A stretch of 64,000 nt of DNA. It comes from Flavobacterium saliperosum (GTDB lineage: Bacteria; Bacteroidota; Bacteroidia; Flavobacteriales; Flavobacteriaceae). Position 1 is the first letter of the stretch. Each line of letters opens with the position of its first letter. The notes under the pieces are model-generated. The model ran no database searches. It saw only the letters and a program-made list of their open reading frames with translations, and was not told the origin of the DNA. Location: positions 255,424 to 319,423 of the forward strand of contig NZ_FMTY01000003.1 in assembly GCF_900100625.1 (NCBI RefSeq). Direction: 5' to 3'. Shown in pieces: positions 17,735 to 26,484 of the stretch. The translations under genes and the position numbers were made by a program.

Positions 17735-18736
17735 TTATTTTTTAGAAATAAAACTAATGAGGTCAATTATTCTTGAGGAATAGCCAATTTCATTGTCGTA
17801 CCAGCCCACTACTTTTACCATTTTATCAATAACCGATGTCAGTTGTGCGTCGAAAAGACACGAGTTGGTATTTCCTAAAATATCAACCGAAACTATGGGG
17901 TCTTCTGTGTAATCCAGGATTCCTTTCAGATGGGTTTCTGCTGCTTTTTTGAAGGCGCTGTTAATTTCTTCTATGGATACTTCTCTTTTTACATTGAAAG
18001 TAATGTCGGTCAACGAGCCGTCAGGAACGGGAACACGAATGCCGCAACCGCCCATTTTACCCTGCAGATGCGGAAAAATTTTGGTTATCGCTTTTGCTGC
18101 TCCGGTTGTAGTGGGAACAATCGATTGTGAGGCGCCTCGGGCTCTGCGTAAATCTTTATGCGGTTGGTCGTGAAGGCTTTGGTCGGTAGTATACGAATGA
18201 ACGGTTGTGATGTAAGCCTGTTCGATACCGCACAATTCTTCGATCACCTTAATCATCGGTGCAGCGTTATTGGTGGTACAGCTTGCGTTAGAAACGATGC
18301 GTTCGCTTCCCTCAAGAATGTGTTCGTTAACGCCTAAAACAACGGTTTTTATGGTGTCCACTTCGGCTGGAGCGGAAAGGATGACCTTTTTTGCGCCTGC
18401 AGCAATGTGTTTGAAGATGTCTTCGTAGGTTTTATATTTTCCGGTCGATTCAATAACAAAATCGATATCAAGATTTTTCCAGTTCAGGTTTGCAATTTCT
18501 TTTTCACAAAAGAATAAGAACGGTTTTTCGGTGACAATGATGGAAGTGTCGTTATAGGAAACCGGATAAGGCAACACGCCGTGAATACTGTCGTATTTTA
18601 CCAAATGCGCCATGGTTTTTATATCGGCAATGTCGTTTATGGCAACCACTTCAATCGTGGGATGATTGAGTAATAATCGGAACAGGTTCCGGCCAATACG
18701 ACCAAATCCGTTGATTGCTATTCTAGTTTTTGCCAT
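17735..18736 (-). CDS. gapA: Glyceraldehyde-3-phosphate dehydrogenase
   Basis: This glycolytic and gluconeogenic enzyme oxidises glyceraldehyde-3-phosphate with NAD and phosphate to 1,3-bisphosphoglycerate. The 333-residue protein has the N-terminal Rossmann motif INGFGRIGRN, the active-site SNASCTTNNAAP with nucleophile C153, H180 as base, and a WYDNEIGYSSR region near the end. ND in VVAINDIAD is compatible with NAD use. The gene is 6 nt downstream of lipA on the same strand and is probably co-transcribed. Flavobacteria often have a second gap gene, so this may be one of two. Confidence 0.96.
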   Translation of the reverse strand: MAKTRIAINGFGRIGRNLFRLLLNHPTIEVVAINDIADIKTMAHLVKYDSIHGVLPYPVSYNDTSIIVTEKPFLFFCEKEIANLNWKNLDIDFVIESTGKYKTYEDIFKHIAAGAKKVILSAPAEVDTIKTVVLGVNEHILEGSERIVSNASCTTNNAAPMIKVIEELCGIEQAYITTVHSYTTDQSLHDQPHKDLRRARGASQSIVPTTTGAAKAITKIFPHLQGKMGGCGIRVPVPDGSLTDITFNVKREVSIEEINSAFKKAAETHLKGILDYTEDPIVSVDILGNTNSCLFDAQLTSVIDKMVKVVGWYDNEIGYSSRIIDLISFISKK

Positions 18737-18742
18737 CCGAAA

Positions 18743-19615
18743 TTATAAAATATGTTTTTGGGCATGGTAGGAGGAGCGCACCAAAGCACCACTTTCCACA
18801 TGACGGAATCCTAATTCTTTTCCGATTTGCTCGTATTTGGCAAACTGTTCCGGTGTGATGAATTCTTTTACCGGAAGGTGTTTTTTACTGGGTTGCAAAT
18901 ACTGTCCGATGGTTACGATATCCACATTCGCCTCACGCAAATCTTTCATGGTTTGAATTACTTCTTCTTCGGTTTCGCCAAGTCCTAACATGATGCCGGA
19001 TTTGGTTCTGCGGATGCCTTGGTCTTTCAGATATTTTAAAACTGCTAAACTTCGGTCGTATTTTGCCTGAATACGTACTTCACGGGTTAAACGACGTACG
19101 GTTTCCATATTGTGCGATACTACTTCCGGACTCACTTCGACGATACGGTCAATGTTTCTTTCGATGCCCTGGAAATCGGGAATAAGGGTTTCCAGTGTTG
19201 TTTCCGGATTCATTCTTCGGATGGCTTTCACCGTCTCCGCCCAAATGATGGAACCACCGTCTTTCAAATCGTCACGATCCACACTGGTAATAACCGCATG
19301 TTTGATGTTCATGATTTTAATGGATCGGGCCACTTTTTCCGGTTCATCCCAGTCTACGGTTTCGGGTCTTCCGGTTTTTACACCACAAAAACCGCAAGAA
19401 CGCGTGCAAACATTTCCGAGTATCATGAAAGTGGCTGTTCCTTCTCCCCAACACTCACCCATATTCGGGCAACTACCCGACGTACAGATCGTGTTCAGCT
19501 TGTATTTGTCCACCAATCCTCTTAATTCGGTGTATTTTTTTCCTGTCGGAAGCTTTACGCGTAACCATTTTGGTTTTCCTACCGGAAGTATGTTGGATTC
19601 TAAAACAGTGTCCAT
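18743..19615 (-). CDS. lipA: Lipoyl synthase LipA
   Basis: LipA inserts two sulfur atoms into protein-bound octanoyl chains, making lipoyl cofactor for pyruvate and 2-oxoglutarate dehydrogenases and the glycine cleavage system. The protein (290 residues from the chosen start) has both iron-sulfur motifs: [12 protein letters not shown] for the auxiliary sulfur-donor cluster and CTRSCGFC for the radical SAM cluster, plus the conserved RSSYHA near the end (R-S-S). The start at 19615 (MDTVLE) is favoured; an upstream ATG adds seven residues unlike the family. A TATCTTTG box lies upstream. Confidence 0.97.
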   Translation of the reverse strand: MDTVLESNILPVGKPKWLRVKLPTGKKYTELRGLVDKYKLNTICTSGSCPNMGECWGEGTATFMILGNVCTRSCGFCGVKTGRPETVDWDEPEKVARSIKIMNIKHAVITSVDRDDLKDGGSIIWAETVKAIRRMNPETTLETLIPDFQGIERNIDRIVEVSPEVVSHNMETVRRLTREVRIQAKYDRSLAVLKYLKDQGIRRTKSGIMLGLGETEEEVIQTMKDLREANVDIVTIGQYLQPSKKHLPVKEFITPEQFAKYEQIGKELGFRHVESGALVRSSYHAQKHIL

Positions 19616-19633
19616 GTTCTCAAATATTTGTAG

Positions 19634-19641
19634 CAAAGATA
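19634..19641 (-). promoter_or_regulatory. -7 box upstream of lipA
   Basis: On the minus strand this reads TATCTTTG, an exact match to the TAnnTTTG box, 18 nt before the chosen start codon. It supports that start, because the upstream ATG would leave no leader. No -33 TTG is evident. Confidence 0.5.
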
Positions 19642-19772
19642 AGCATTGTTGTTAATTTGACGATTGGTTTAACGCATTTTTAATAGGGTAAACAATAAAG
19701 GCTTTCGAGGGTTTTCCTGTCCGGATAAAATGTGTTATTTTAGCGGGAATTAATTTTAAATGCCACCATTGG

Positions 19773-20933
19773 ATGAGAGTTTCTAAGTTGTTTACCGAAT
19801 TTTTCGAAAGTGAAAAGGCTTCCGGAATCGTTTTGATAATTTGTACCCTGGTTTCCTTGTTTTTAGCAAATTCTGTGCTTCAGGAAAATTACGGACATCT
19901 TTGGCATTATCAGATAGGACATCATTCGGTGGAACATTGGATTAACGACGGACTGATGACCATTTTCTTTTTACTCATCGGTTTGGAGTTGGAGCGTGAG
20001 GTGTATATAGGTGAATTGTCCAAACTGAGAAATGCGCTTTTACCTATAATTGCGGCGTTAGGGGGAATGCTCGTGCCTGCGGGGATTTATATGATTTTTA
20101 ATCACGGAACGCCAACCCAATCCGGAGCCGGAATTCCGATGGCAACCGATATTGCTTTCGCATTGGGCGTTTTGTCGTTGTTGGGAAGCAAAGTGCCGAC
20201 ATCATTGAAAGTTTTTCTGACGGCGTTGGCGGTTATTGATGATTTGGGCGCCATTTTAGTCATCGCTCTTTTTTATACCGATAACCTTTCGCTTTTGAAT
20301 TTAGGGATTGCCTTAGCGATAATGGGTGTTTTATTCGTTTTTAACCGAATGAAAGTCAACAGCTGGATTCCGTATATCGTTGGTGGAATAGGAATGTGGT
20401 ATTTCATGCTGAATTCCGGTATTCACGCTACCATTTCCGGAGTTTTGTTAGCTTTTGTTATTCCTTTTGGCGATGGGAGTGAAAAAACGATTTCCTATAA
20501 ATTGCAGCATTTGCTTCACAAGCCGGTAGCTTTTTTTATTCTCCCGGTTTTCGCTCTGGCCAATACTGCGATTGTAATTGGTGATGATTGGATGGAAGGT
20601 CTGAAACACGAAAACAGTATTGGTATTTTTCTCGGATTGGTTGCCGGTAAGCCTCTTGGGATTTTATTGTTTTGTTTTCTGGCAGCTGCTTTAGGGCTTT
20701 GTCAATTACCGAAAGGGTTAAAGTGGAAACACATCTTTGCGACAGGTTTTATGGCGGGAATAGGTTTTACAATGTCTATTTTCATCACACTTCTGGCCTT
20801 TAAATCACAGCCTGAAGACATTACTATTTCCAAAATAGCCATTATGATTTCCTCACTGGTGGCCGGAATAATAGGGTATGTGTTTTTGAACAGGTCGCTT
20901 AAAAACACTGAAATTATAGAAGAGGAATTATAA
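19773..20933 (+). CDS. nhaA: Na+/H+ antiporter NhaA
   Basis: This inner-membrane antiporter exchanges cytoplasmic Na+ for external H+ and supports growth in salt and at alkaline pH. The 386-residue protein has about twelve membrane helices and the NhaA signatures: GLELERE, ATDIAFALGVL, and VIDDLGAI containing the two adjacent ion-binding aspartates (DD). The C-terminal region IGFTMSIFI is also typical. It is a monocistronic gene ending at a strong bidirectional terminator shared with the convergent tonB gene. Confidence 0.97.
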   Translation: MRVSKLFTEFFESEKASGIVLIICTLVSLFLANSVLQENYGHLWHYQIGHHSVEHWINDGLMTIFFLLIGLELEREVYIGELSKLRNALLPIIAALGGMLVPAGIYMIFNHGTPTQSGAGIPMATDIAFALGVLSLLGSKVPTSLKVFLTALAVIDDLGAILVIALFYTDNLSLLNLGIALAIMGVLFVFNRMKVNSWIPYIVGGIGMWYFMLNSGIHATISGVLLAFVIPFGDGSEKTISYKLQHLLHKPVAFFILPVFALANTAIVIGDDWMEGLKHENSIGIFLGLVAGKPLGILLFCFLAAALGLCQLPKGLKWKHIFATGFMAGIGFTMSIFITLLAFKSQPEDITISKIAIMISSLVAGIIGYVFLNRSLKNTEIIEEEL

Positions 20934-20937
20934 ACAA

Positions 20938-20969
20938 TAAAAAAGCAGAACTTCGGTTCTGCTTTTTTG
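20938..20969. terminator. Bidirectional terminator nhaA/tonB
   Basis: AAAAAGCAGAA pairs with TTCTGCTTTTT around a CTTCGG centre, with A and T tracts on both sides. It lies between convergent stops 36 nt apart. Confidence 0.9.
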
Positions 20970-21803
20970 TTAGTGTTCCACATTAACAGTGATGGGTAAG
21001 TTATAGGCGGTTCTCACCGGTTGTCCGTTCTTATACCCCGGTGACCATTTGGTTTTCATGTTGTTTAAGACTCTTGTCGCTTCTTTGCCAAGGCTGTAAC
21101 CCGGATCTCTTGTTACTCGAATGTTAGATAGCGATCCGTCTTTTTCGATAACAAAATATACCATAACCTGTAAGGTTTTAATGCCTTCGTCTACTTCCGG
21201 CGTTTTGAAATTCTTTCCTACAGTTTTTAAAAAGGCGCTGATGCCACCGGGATATTGTGGCTGTACCTCTAATGAAACCGGCATTTCAACAATAGCGCTT
21301 CCTCCAGTGCCGTTTCCGTTTTCGTTTGTTTTTGGCGCAGTTACCAGTGCGTTGCCTGTAGTTGTTATTCCTTCGTTGGTTACCTGTCCGATTTGCGCTT
21401 TTTCCAATTCCTTGTTGGTGGCGACTTCTTCCGTAACTTTTTGTTTTTCCGCAACCACCATATTAACATGTTTGATTACTTTTTCATCTGTTAGCGGTTT
21501 TGAAATTTCCGGACCGGCCTCTTCTTTTTTCGGTTCTTCTTTTTTGAAAACATCGGCGTCAACCGGAATGATTTCTTCTTCTGACGTATCCGGGATTACC
21601 AAGGCCGTTGTTTTATCCGGTTTAAGATAACTGATTGCCACAGGAATTGCTGCTACCGTACCAAATAAAGCCATTGCGGAGAAAAATGCTTTTACAGTTG
21701 TTTTCGGATTTTCGGTTCGTAACTGATACGCACCATAGGCTTTGTTTCGTCCTTCGAAAACCATGTTTACCCAACCGGTTTCGTAAATGTTGATTTTAGA
21801 CAT
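20970..21803 (-). CDS. Energy transducer TonB
   Basis: TonB couples the inner-membrane proton gradient (through ExbBD) to outer-membrane SusC/TonB-dependent receptors. The 277-residue protein has a short cytoplasmic region (VFEGRNKAYGAYQLR, typical of Bacteroidota TonB), one membrane helix at about 38-58, a charged Glu/Lys/Pro periplasmic linker (EEPKKEEAGPE), and a C-terminal TonB domain from about residue 180 (QPQYPGGISAFL to YNLPITVNV). No ExbB/ExbD genes are adjacent. It follows a 167-bp AT-rich spacer downstream of the sigma-factor gene and may be read separately. Confidence 0.92.
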   Translation of the reverse strand: MSKINIYETGWVNMVFEGRNKAYGAYQLRTENPKTTVKAFFSAMALFGTVAAIPVAISYLKPDKTTALVIPDTSEEEIIPVDADVFKKEEPKKEEAGPEISKPLTDEKVIKHVNMVVAEKQKVTEEVATNKELEKAQIGQVTNEGITTTGNALVTAPKTNENGNGTGGSAIVEMPVSLEVQPQYPGGISAFLKTVGKNFKTPEVDEGIKTLQVMVYFVIEKDGSLSNIRVTRDPGYSLGKEATRVLNNMKTKWSPGYKNGQPVRTAYNLPITVNVEH

Positions 21804-21970
21804 AATAGATAGTTTTTGAGGTTAATTAAATAGCTATTTTTATTTAATAACGAAAACTATGCTATCATAGTATTTAAAATGTTAAATATTTGTAAAAATA
21901 TTTTTCAATTAACATTTTTAGTTGTTAAAAATCAATAATAATACTTTTTATCTGAATGAAATTCAGCGTT

Positions 21971-22537
21971 TCAGCGTTTTTGTTGAATGATTTCCGCGAG
22001 AAGTTTTTTGGCACGCAAAAGTTTGATTTTTACGTTATTTAAAGGTTCTTCGAGTTCGTCGGCAATTTCCTGATAACTCATTTCCTGAAAATAACGCAAT
22101 TGTATCACTTCCTGGTATGCCGGTTTCAATTCTTTTATGAACAAAAGCAATCGGGCAAGGTTTTGTTCTTTGATGATTTCGTCTTCCACCGTAGGTGTGG
22201 TGTCGGCAACATCATACGCCTGACGGTCTTCTTCGTCGTTAAAATCCACGAATAAGGATGATTTTTTCTTGCGAAGCATGTCGATGTGCACGTTTTTGGC
22301 AATGGCAATCAGCCAGGTGTTGAACCCGAATTCCGGATTGTAAGTGGCGATTTTGTCAAACGCTTTGGCGAAAGTTTCAATGGCAATATCTTCGGTGTCG
22401 GTTTCATTTTCGGTGCGTTTGAGCATAAAGCCATAGACCTCGTTCCAGAAAAAATCCAATAAAAAAGTAAAGGCTACCTGGTCGCCCATTTTAGCCTTTT
22501 CGATGTTTTTCTGTATGATTTCTGAAGTTATTTCCAA
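21971..22537 (-). CDS. ECF RNA polymerase sigma factor
   Basis: The 188-residue protein has sigma region 2 (FLLDFFWNEVYGFMLKRTEN to DIAIETFAKAFDKI, GFNTWLIAIAKN) and a region 4 helix-turn-helix (LKPAYQEVIQLRYFQEMSYQ, EIADELEEPLNNVKIKLLRA), which is the extracytoplasmic-function type. It would direct polymerase to a small regulon. No membrane anti-sigma gene lies beside it; instead its start overlaps the end of the glycosyltransferase gene by 10 nt. In this phylum ECF factors without a partner often act in growth or envelope control. Confidence 0.94.
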   Translation of the reverse strand: MEITSEIIQKNIEKAKMGDQVAFTFLLDFFWNEVYGFMLKRTENETDTEDIAIETFAKAFDKIATYNPEFGFNTWLIAIAKNVHIDMLRKKKSSLFVDFNDEEDRQAYDVADTTPTVEDEIIKEQNLARLLLFIKELKPAYQEVIQLRYFQEMSYQEIADELEEPLNNVKIKLLRAKKLLAEIIQQKR

Positions 22538-23634
22538 TGTACGGGTTTTGAAACTAAATTAGTGAAAAACACATTCAACTGTGTGAAGATAAGGATTATT
22601 TCGATGATTGGGAACCAATACATTACGTCTTTTTCTTTCAGTTTCCCGGCGGCATAACCCAGAGTCGTCCAGGCGAAAATGTATCGGAAAACAATCAATC
22701 CGCCCACAATTATCCATTGGAACTGTATCGCCAGTAGCAAAACGGCTAAGATTAAAAAGGTCAATTGTGAGAAATAATACAGGCCTAACTGAAACTTGTC
22801 AAAACCTTTATACAATTTGGCTGTGGAAACATGGCGGCGCTTTTGACGGAACCAGTCTTTCCATGTCAATTTAGGTTCTGATATCGTAAAACTGTCCGGC
22901 GTATAACAAACGGTAGTGTTGCTTCCCTTAGCTGCCTGGTTGATAAACAAATCGTCGTCACCGGAGCGCACATTCATGTGGTCTATAAATCCGTTTACCC
23001 TAAAAAATTCCTCGCGTTTGTAGGCTAAATTTCTTCCGACACCCATATACGGTTTGCCCATTTTTGCCCATGAAAAATATTGTGTTGCCGTAAGCATGGT
23101 TTCGAATCGGATGATTTTATTCAGGAATGAACCTTTGATTTTTTCGTAAGCGCCATACCCTAAAACGATGGTTTTGTGCATGGTAAACTGCGCACTCATG
23201 TTTAAAATCCAGTCTTTGGAAGTCGGATAACAATCAGCGTCCGTAAAAAGTAAATATTCTTTGGAAGCGGCTTTAATGCCTAAGGTTAGAGCGAATTTTT
23301 TATTGCCCCAGAAGGCTTCGTTGTTTTGTACTTTGACCAATTTCACATTGGGATACTGACGTTCAAAAGCTTCGAAAATTTCAAGGGTATCGTCGCTGGA
23401 AGCATCGTCAATCAAGACAATTTCATAATCGGGGTAATTCTGCTCGGCTAAAAGCGGGATAAACTTTTTTACGTTTTCCTCTTCGTTTTTGGCGCATACA
23501 ATTACCGAAATCGGGATGCGTTTTGGAGTGATTTTCTGCGCTTTGGCAAACGCGAATTTTCCAAAAACTACCAGATAGTAAAACAGTTGGATGGCGATGA
23601 TTCCGATAAAAATGTAAAGTAAAATTAGCAGCAT
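22528..23634 (-). CDS. Membrane glycosyltransferase, family 2
   Basis: The 368-residue protein has an N-terminal membrane helix (residues 1-22), a GT-A domain with ISVIVCAKNEEENV and VLIDDASSDDT for nucleotide-sugar binding, the metal-binding FTDADCYP, an acceptor-site region NVRSGDDDLFI and the RQKRRH motif of processive or polyprenyl-linked GT2 enzymes. Several C-terminal membrane helices follow from about residue 280. It probably transfers a sugar to a lipid-linked glycan or exopolysaccharide. Sugar and acceptor are unknown. It is translationally coupled to the sigma factor gene. Confidence 0.9.
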   Translation of the reverse strand: MLLILLYIFIGIIAIQLFYYLVVFGKFAFAKAQKITPKRIPISVIVCAKNEEENVKKFIPLLAEQNYPDYEIVLIDDASSDDTLEIFEAFERQYPNVKLVKVQNNEAFWGNKKFALTLGIKAASKEYLLFTDADCYPTSKDWILNMSAQFTMHKTIVLGYGAYEKIKGSFLNKIIRFETMLTATQYFSWAKMGKPYMGVGRNLAYKREEFFRVNGFIDHMNVRSGDDDLFINQAAKGSNTTVCYTPDSFTISEPKLTWKDWFRQKRRHVSTAKLYKGFDKFQLGLYYFSQLTFLILAVLLLAIQFQWIIVGGLIVFRYIFAWTTLGYAAGKLKEKDVMYWFPIIEIILIFTQLNVFFTNLVSKPVHWK

Positions 23635-23724
23635 AGAGAATCCGAATCGGTGTTAAAATTGTGGTGCAAATGTACAAATCCTATGTTACATTTCAACCGT
23701 AATTCTTTAAAATAGCGGGATAAA

Positions 23725-24339
23725 TTACTTTCGCTGTTTTACCATTTCACCGGCGATGTCCTGCGCGTTTTGATGAGGACATTTCCGGAGTTCCGAAATA
23801 ATGCGTATGTGGTTTTTGTCGTCGCGGTTCTGCGAAAGTTTTTTTACCGCCTGAATTTCATTTATCTCGATTTCAAAAGCCACAAAACCATTGGTTTGTC
23901 TCATGGTTTCTTCGGATAAATTTTCAATTTTCACCGGATTTTTGGAAGTGGCTTCGTATTTGTCCACCAGTTTTTTCAAGGCGAAAAGCATTTCATCGCC
24001 CTCAATGATGCTGATTTTACCGTACACGTGAACGGCGATGTAATTCCACGTAGGCACATTTTCATGATCGTACCAGGAAGACGAAATATAGCTGTGCGGA
24101 CCCGAAAAAATAGCCAGAACCTCTTTGTTGTTTTCAAAAGCCTGCCATTGCGGATTTTCTTTGGAAACATGTCCGAACAACACTTCTTTGCCTCGCGCAT
24201 TAGTTTCCAGTTCCAATGGAATGTGCGTTCCCCAAAGTTTTCCTTCGGTCTGATTTATGAGAATGCCGAAACTGTTGCTTTTTAAAAAGCTTTTGATTTC
24301 TTCGGCGTTTTCGTTTTTGTAAAGTTCAGGGATGTACAT
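23725..24339 (-). CDS. PaiB-like FMN-binding protein
   Basis: The 204-residue protein matches the PaiB/FMN-binding negative transcriptional regulator family: MYIPELYKNEN at the start, HIPLEL, GPHSYISSSWY and a split-barrel flavin-reductase-like fold. PaiB of Bacillus represses sporulation and protease genes, but many homologues have no shown DNA binding and may be FMN-dependent enzymes. The leader, on its coding strand, is a tract of heptad repeats ending 3 nt before the start codon. Confidence 0.88.
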   Translation of the reverse strand: MYIPELYKNENAEEIKSFLKSNSFGILINQTEGKLWGTHIPLELETNARGKEVLFGHVSKENPQWQAFENNKEVLAIFSGPHSYISSSWYDHENVPTWNYIAVHVYGKISIIEGDEMLFALKKLVDKYEATSKNPVKIENLSEETMRQTNGFVAFEIEINEIQAVKKLSQNRDDKNHIRIISELRKCPHQNAQDIAGEMVKQRK

Positions 24340-24342
24340 TGG

Positions 24343-24403
24343 AAATTAGAAGTTAGAAATTAGAAGTTAGAAATTAGAAATGAGAAATTAGAAATGAGAA
24401 ATT
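24343..24403 (-). repeat. Heptad repeat in the paiB leader
   Basis: Eight 7-nt units plus a partial one are perfectly in phase: on the plus strand AAATTAG and AAGTTAG alternate, then AAATTAG and AAATGAG. They also form two pairs of perfect 14-bp repeats. On the coding strand of the PaiB-like gene the units read CTAATTT-like and end 3 nt from its start codon. Confidence 0.85.
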
Positions 24404-24472
24404 GAATGTTTGTAATCGTATTTCTAGTTTGTCTATAAGTAAGGATTGCTTCTTTGTTTTCTGCAATCTTTT

Positions 24473-24556
24473 TTCTGTTGACTGTCAACTGTAATCTGCC
24501 GTCTGGTAACTATTTCCTGCTAACTGAGACTGATCACTAATTACTGACTACTAATC
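24473..24556. repeat. CTG-type heptad repeat between paiB-like gene and murB
   Basis: About twelve 7-nt units follow NNCTGNN or ACTNNNN (for example GACTGTC, AACTGTA, ATCTGCC, then ACTAATT, ACTGACT), with one single-base slip near 24528. The tract runs into the murB stop codon. Confidence 0.75.
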
Positions 24557-24557
24557 A

Positions 24558-25571
24558 CTAAATAATATTCACCTCCGCTTCAATCGCAATGCCGTATTTC
24601 TCCAAAATGGTTTTCTGAATGGCTTTAGAAACATTTAAAATTTCCTGCCCGGTAGCGTTGCCGTAATTTACCAGAACCAAGGCTTGTAGCGTGTGAACAC
24701 CAGCATCGCCAAAGCGTTTTCCTTTAAAACCGGCCTGTTCGATGAGCCAGCCGGCAGGAACTTTCACTTCGTTTTCGCCAACCGTATAATGTGGCATGTC
24801 CGGAAATTGTGCGTGGGCTTTTTCGTAAACTGCTTTCGGAACAATCGGGTTTTTAAAGAAACTGCCGCTGTTGCCAAGCTCTTTCGGATCGGGTAATTTG
24901 CTTTTACGGATGGCAATCACCGCGTTGCTGACGTCCTGAATCGTAGGATTGGCAATGTTATGTTTTGCCAATTCCCCATCGATGGCGCCGTAAGACGTAT
25001 TGATTTTGTGGTTTTTCTTAGTCAGTTTGAAAACTACAGAAGTGATCACGTATTGGTTTTTTGCTTCGTTCTTGAAAATACTTTCGCGGTATCCGAATTT
25101 GCATTCGGCATTGGTAAAGGTTACGATTTCCTGGGTTTTGATGTTCATCGCTTCACAAGAAACCATGGTGTCTTTTATTTCGGCACCATACGCACCGATA
25201 TTTTGGATAGGCGTAGTGCCCACATTTCCGGGAATCAATGACATGTTTTCAATACCGCCAAAATTCTGCTCTAAATTCCACAACACAAATTCGTGCCAGT
25301 TTTCGCCGGCATTGCCCTGAACCCAAACAAAATCAGCGTCTTCTTTCAGGATGTTTTTGCCTTTCAGATTCACATAAATGACCAAAGCATCGATGTCCTG
25401 CGTTAAAAGCATGTTGCTTCCGCCACCCAAAATGAATAATTTTTCGTTTTGATGTTCTTTCAGGATTTGTGCCAGTTCCGTTGTATTACCGACTTCCACA
25501 AACGATTTCGCTTTGGCTTCAATGCTGAATGTGTTGTAGTTTTTTAAGGAGAAATTGTGTTCTATCTGCAT
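24558..25571 (-). CDS. murB: UDP-N-acetylenolpyruvoylglucosamine reductase MurB
   Basis: MurB is the cytosolic FAD enzyme that reduces enolpyruvyl-UDP-GlcNAc with NADPH to UDP-N-acetylmuramic acid, an early peptidoglycan step. The protein (337 residues from the chosen start) has the FAD motifs LGGGSNMLL and PGNVGTTPIQNIGAYG, the proton-donor serine in GNSGSFFKNP and a terminal acidic stretch AIEAEVN. It is a type I MurB like that of E. coli. The start at 25571 (MQIEHNFSL) fits the family; an upstream in-frame ATG adds an unrelated 19 residues. Confidence 0.97.
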   Translation of the reverse strand: MQIEHNFSLKNYNTFSIEAKAKSFVEVGNTTELAQILKEHQNEKLFILGGGSNMLLTQDIDALVIYVNLKGKNILKEDADFVWVQGNAGENWHEFVLWNLEQNFGGIENMSLIPGNVGTTPIQNIGAYGAEIKDTMVSCEAMNIKTQEIVTFTNAECKFGYRESIFKNEAKNQYVITSVVFKLTKKNHKINTSYGAIDGELAKHNIANPTIQDVSNAVIAIRKSKLPDPKELGNSGSFFKNPIVPKAVYEKAHAQFPDMPHYTVGENEVKVPAGWLIEQAGFKGKRFGDAGVHTLQALVLVNYGNATGQEILNVSKAIQKTILEKYGIAIEAEVNII

Positions 25572-25664
25572 ACTGTTTTTGTTTTCCTGCAAGGTTTTTG
25601 AAATTTTGCAGGTTTTGTTTCCAAACAAACGAATGGTTTATCTAATAGCCCCGATTAGAGGGGA

Positions 25665-25705
25665 AATTACCTTTGTCAAAGTTTTAAACTTTGACAAAGG
25701 TAATT
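25665..25705. repeat. 41-bp perfect inverted repeat
   Basis: Two 20-nt arms (25665-25684 and 25686-25705) are perfect reverse complements around one central T. The arm contains CCTTTGTCAAAGTTT. It lies in the spacer between the rhodanese-thioredoxin gene and murB, both on the minus strand. There is no strong T tract, so it is not a typical terminator, although it could fold as one in RNA. Confidence 0.85.
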
Positions 25706-25763
25706 GTAACGGAAAGCGGGAAAAGGGTAGACAAAAATGCCCAAGCCATTCGCTTCAAATTAC

Positions 25764-26459
25764 TTATTGCAATTGGGCTCTTAATTCGGCTTCCGATACG
25801 AATCCGGTTTTTTTCCAGACTTCTTTTCCGTCTTTAAAAATAAGCACCACTGGAAGTTCGCTGTAACCCAAACCGTTAAAAAGCGCTTTGTTTTTATCGG
25901 CATCCACGCGGACAATTTTGGCTTTGCCTTCGTATTCTTTTTCCATTTTGGTCAGGTAAGGCGCCATTTTTTTACAAGGACCACACCATTCGGCATAAAA
26001 ATCGATTACCACTACTTTGTCCGAAGCAATCAGTTTTTCGTACTCCGATTTGCTCATACCGATGTCGGTTTTCTTTTGCGTGTTGGGATGTGCCGCACTC
26101 CATTTCATATAGCCGCCTTCCATGTCGTAAACGGTGGTGAAACCTAATTCTTTCAGTTTGTTGGCTGCTTTTTTACTTCTTCCGCCGGCAAGACAGTACA
26201 CGAAAACCGGTTTTGATTTGTCCAGTTTTTGTACTTCGGTTTCAAACGAATCGCCGTTCCAGTCGATATTTTTGGAATTGTCCAAATGGCCTTCCGAATA
26301 TTCGCCGGTAGTTCTAACGTCGACCAATTGTGCGTTTTCGGTGGCTTTTAATTTTGTTTCAAAATCAGTAACGGCAATGGTTTCCACATTCTGACCTTTA
26401 CTGCAGTTGCTGAATAATAAAGCGATGGTAAGGGTTGCTAAGAATTTTATTGTTTTCAT
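25764..26459 (-). CDS. Rhodanese-thioredoxin fusion lipoprotein
   Basis: The 231-residue exported protein has a lipoprotein signal (lipobox FSNC, C19), a rhodanese domain with the sulfur-carrier cysteine C89 in VYCLAGGRS, and a thioredoxin domain with the redox motif WCGPC (C159, C162). It would be anchored in the periplasm. Rhodaneses pass sulfane sulfur and thioredoxins reduce disulfides or persulfides, so the fusion could discharge or repair protein persulfides; this is an inference. The residues after C19 (SKGQN) do not match the surface-export signal. It lies 25 nt downstream of recF. Confidence 0.9.
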   Translation of the reverse strand: MKTIKFLATLTIALLFSNCSKGQNVETIAVTDFETKLKATENAQLVDVRTTGEYSEGHLDNSKNIDWNGDSFETEVQKLDKSKPVFVYCLAGGRSKKAANKLKELGFTTVYDMEGGYMKWSAAHPNTQKKTDIGMSKSEYEKLIASDKVVVIDFYAEWCGPCKKMAPYLTKMEKEYEGKAKIVRVDADKNKALFNGLGYSELPVVLIFKDGKEVWKKTGFVSEAELRAQLQ

Positions 26460-26484
26460 TTTTTTTGATTTTTGTTGTGTAAAA

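Noticed and set aside
19110-19655. 181-residue plus-strand ORF opposite lipA
   Set aside because: It is an antisense shadow with no domain features.
24343-24403. CRISPR-like array
   Set aside because: Units are 7 nt without spacers and no cas genes are present.
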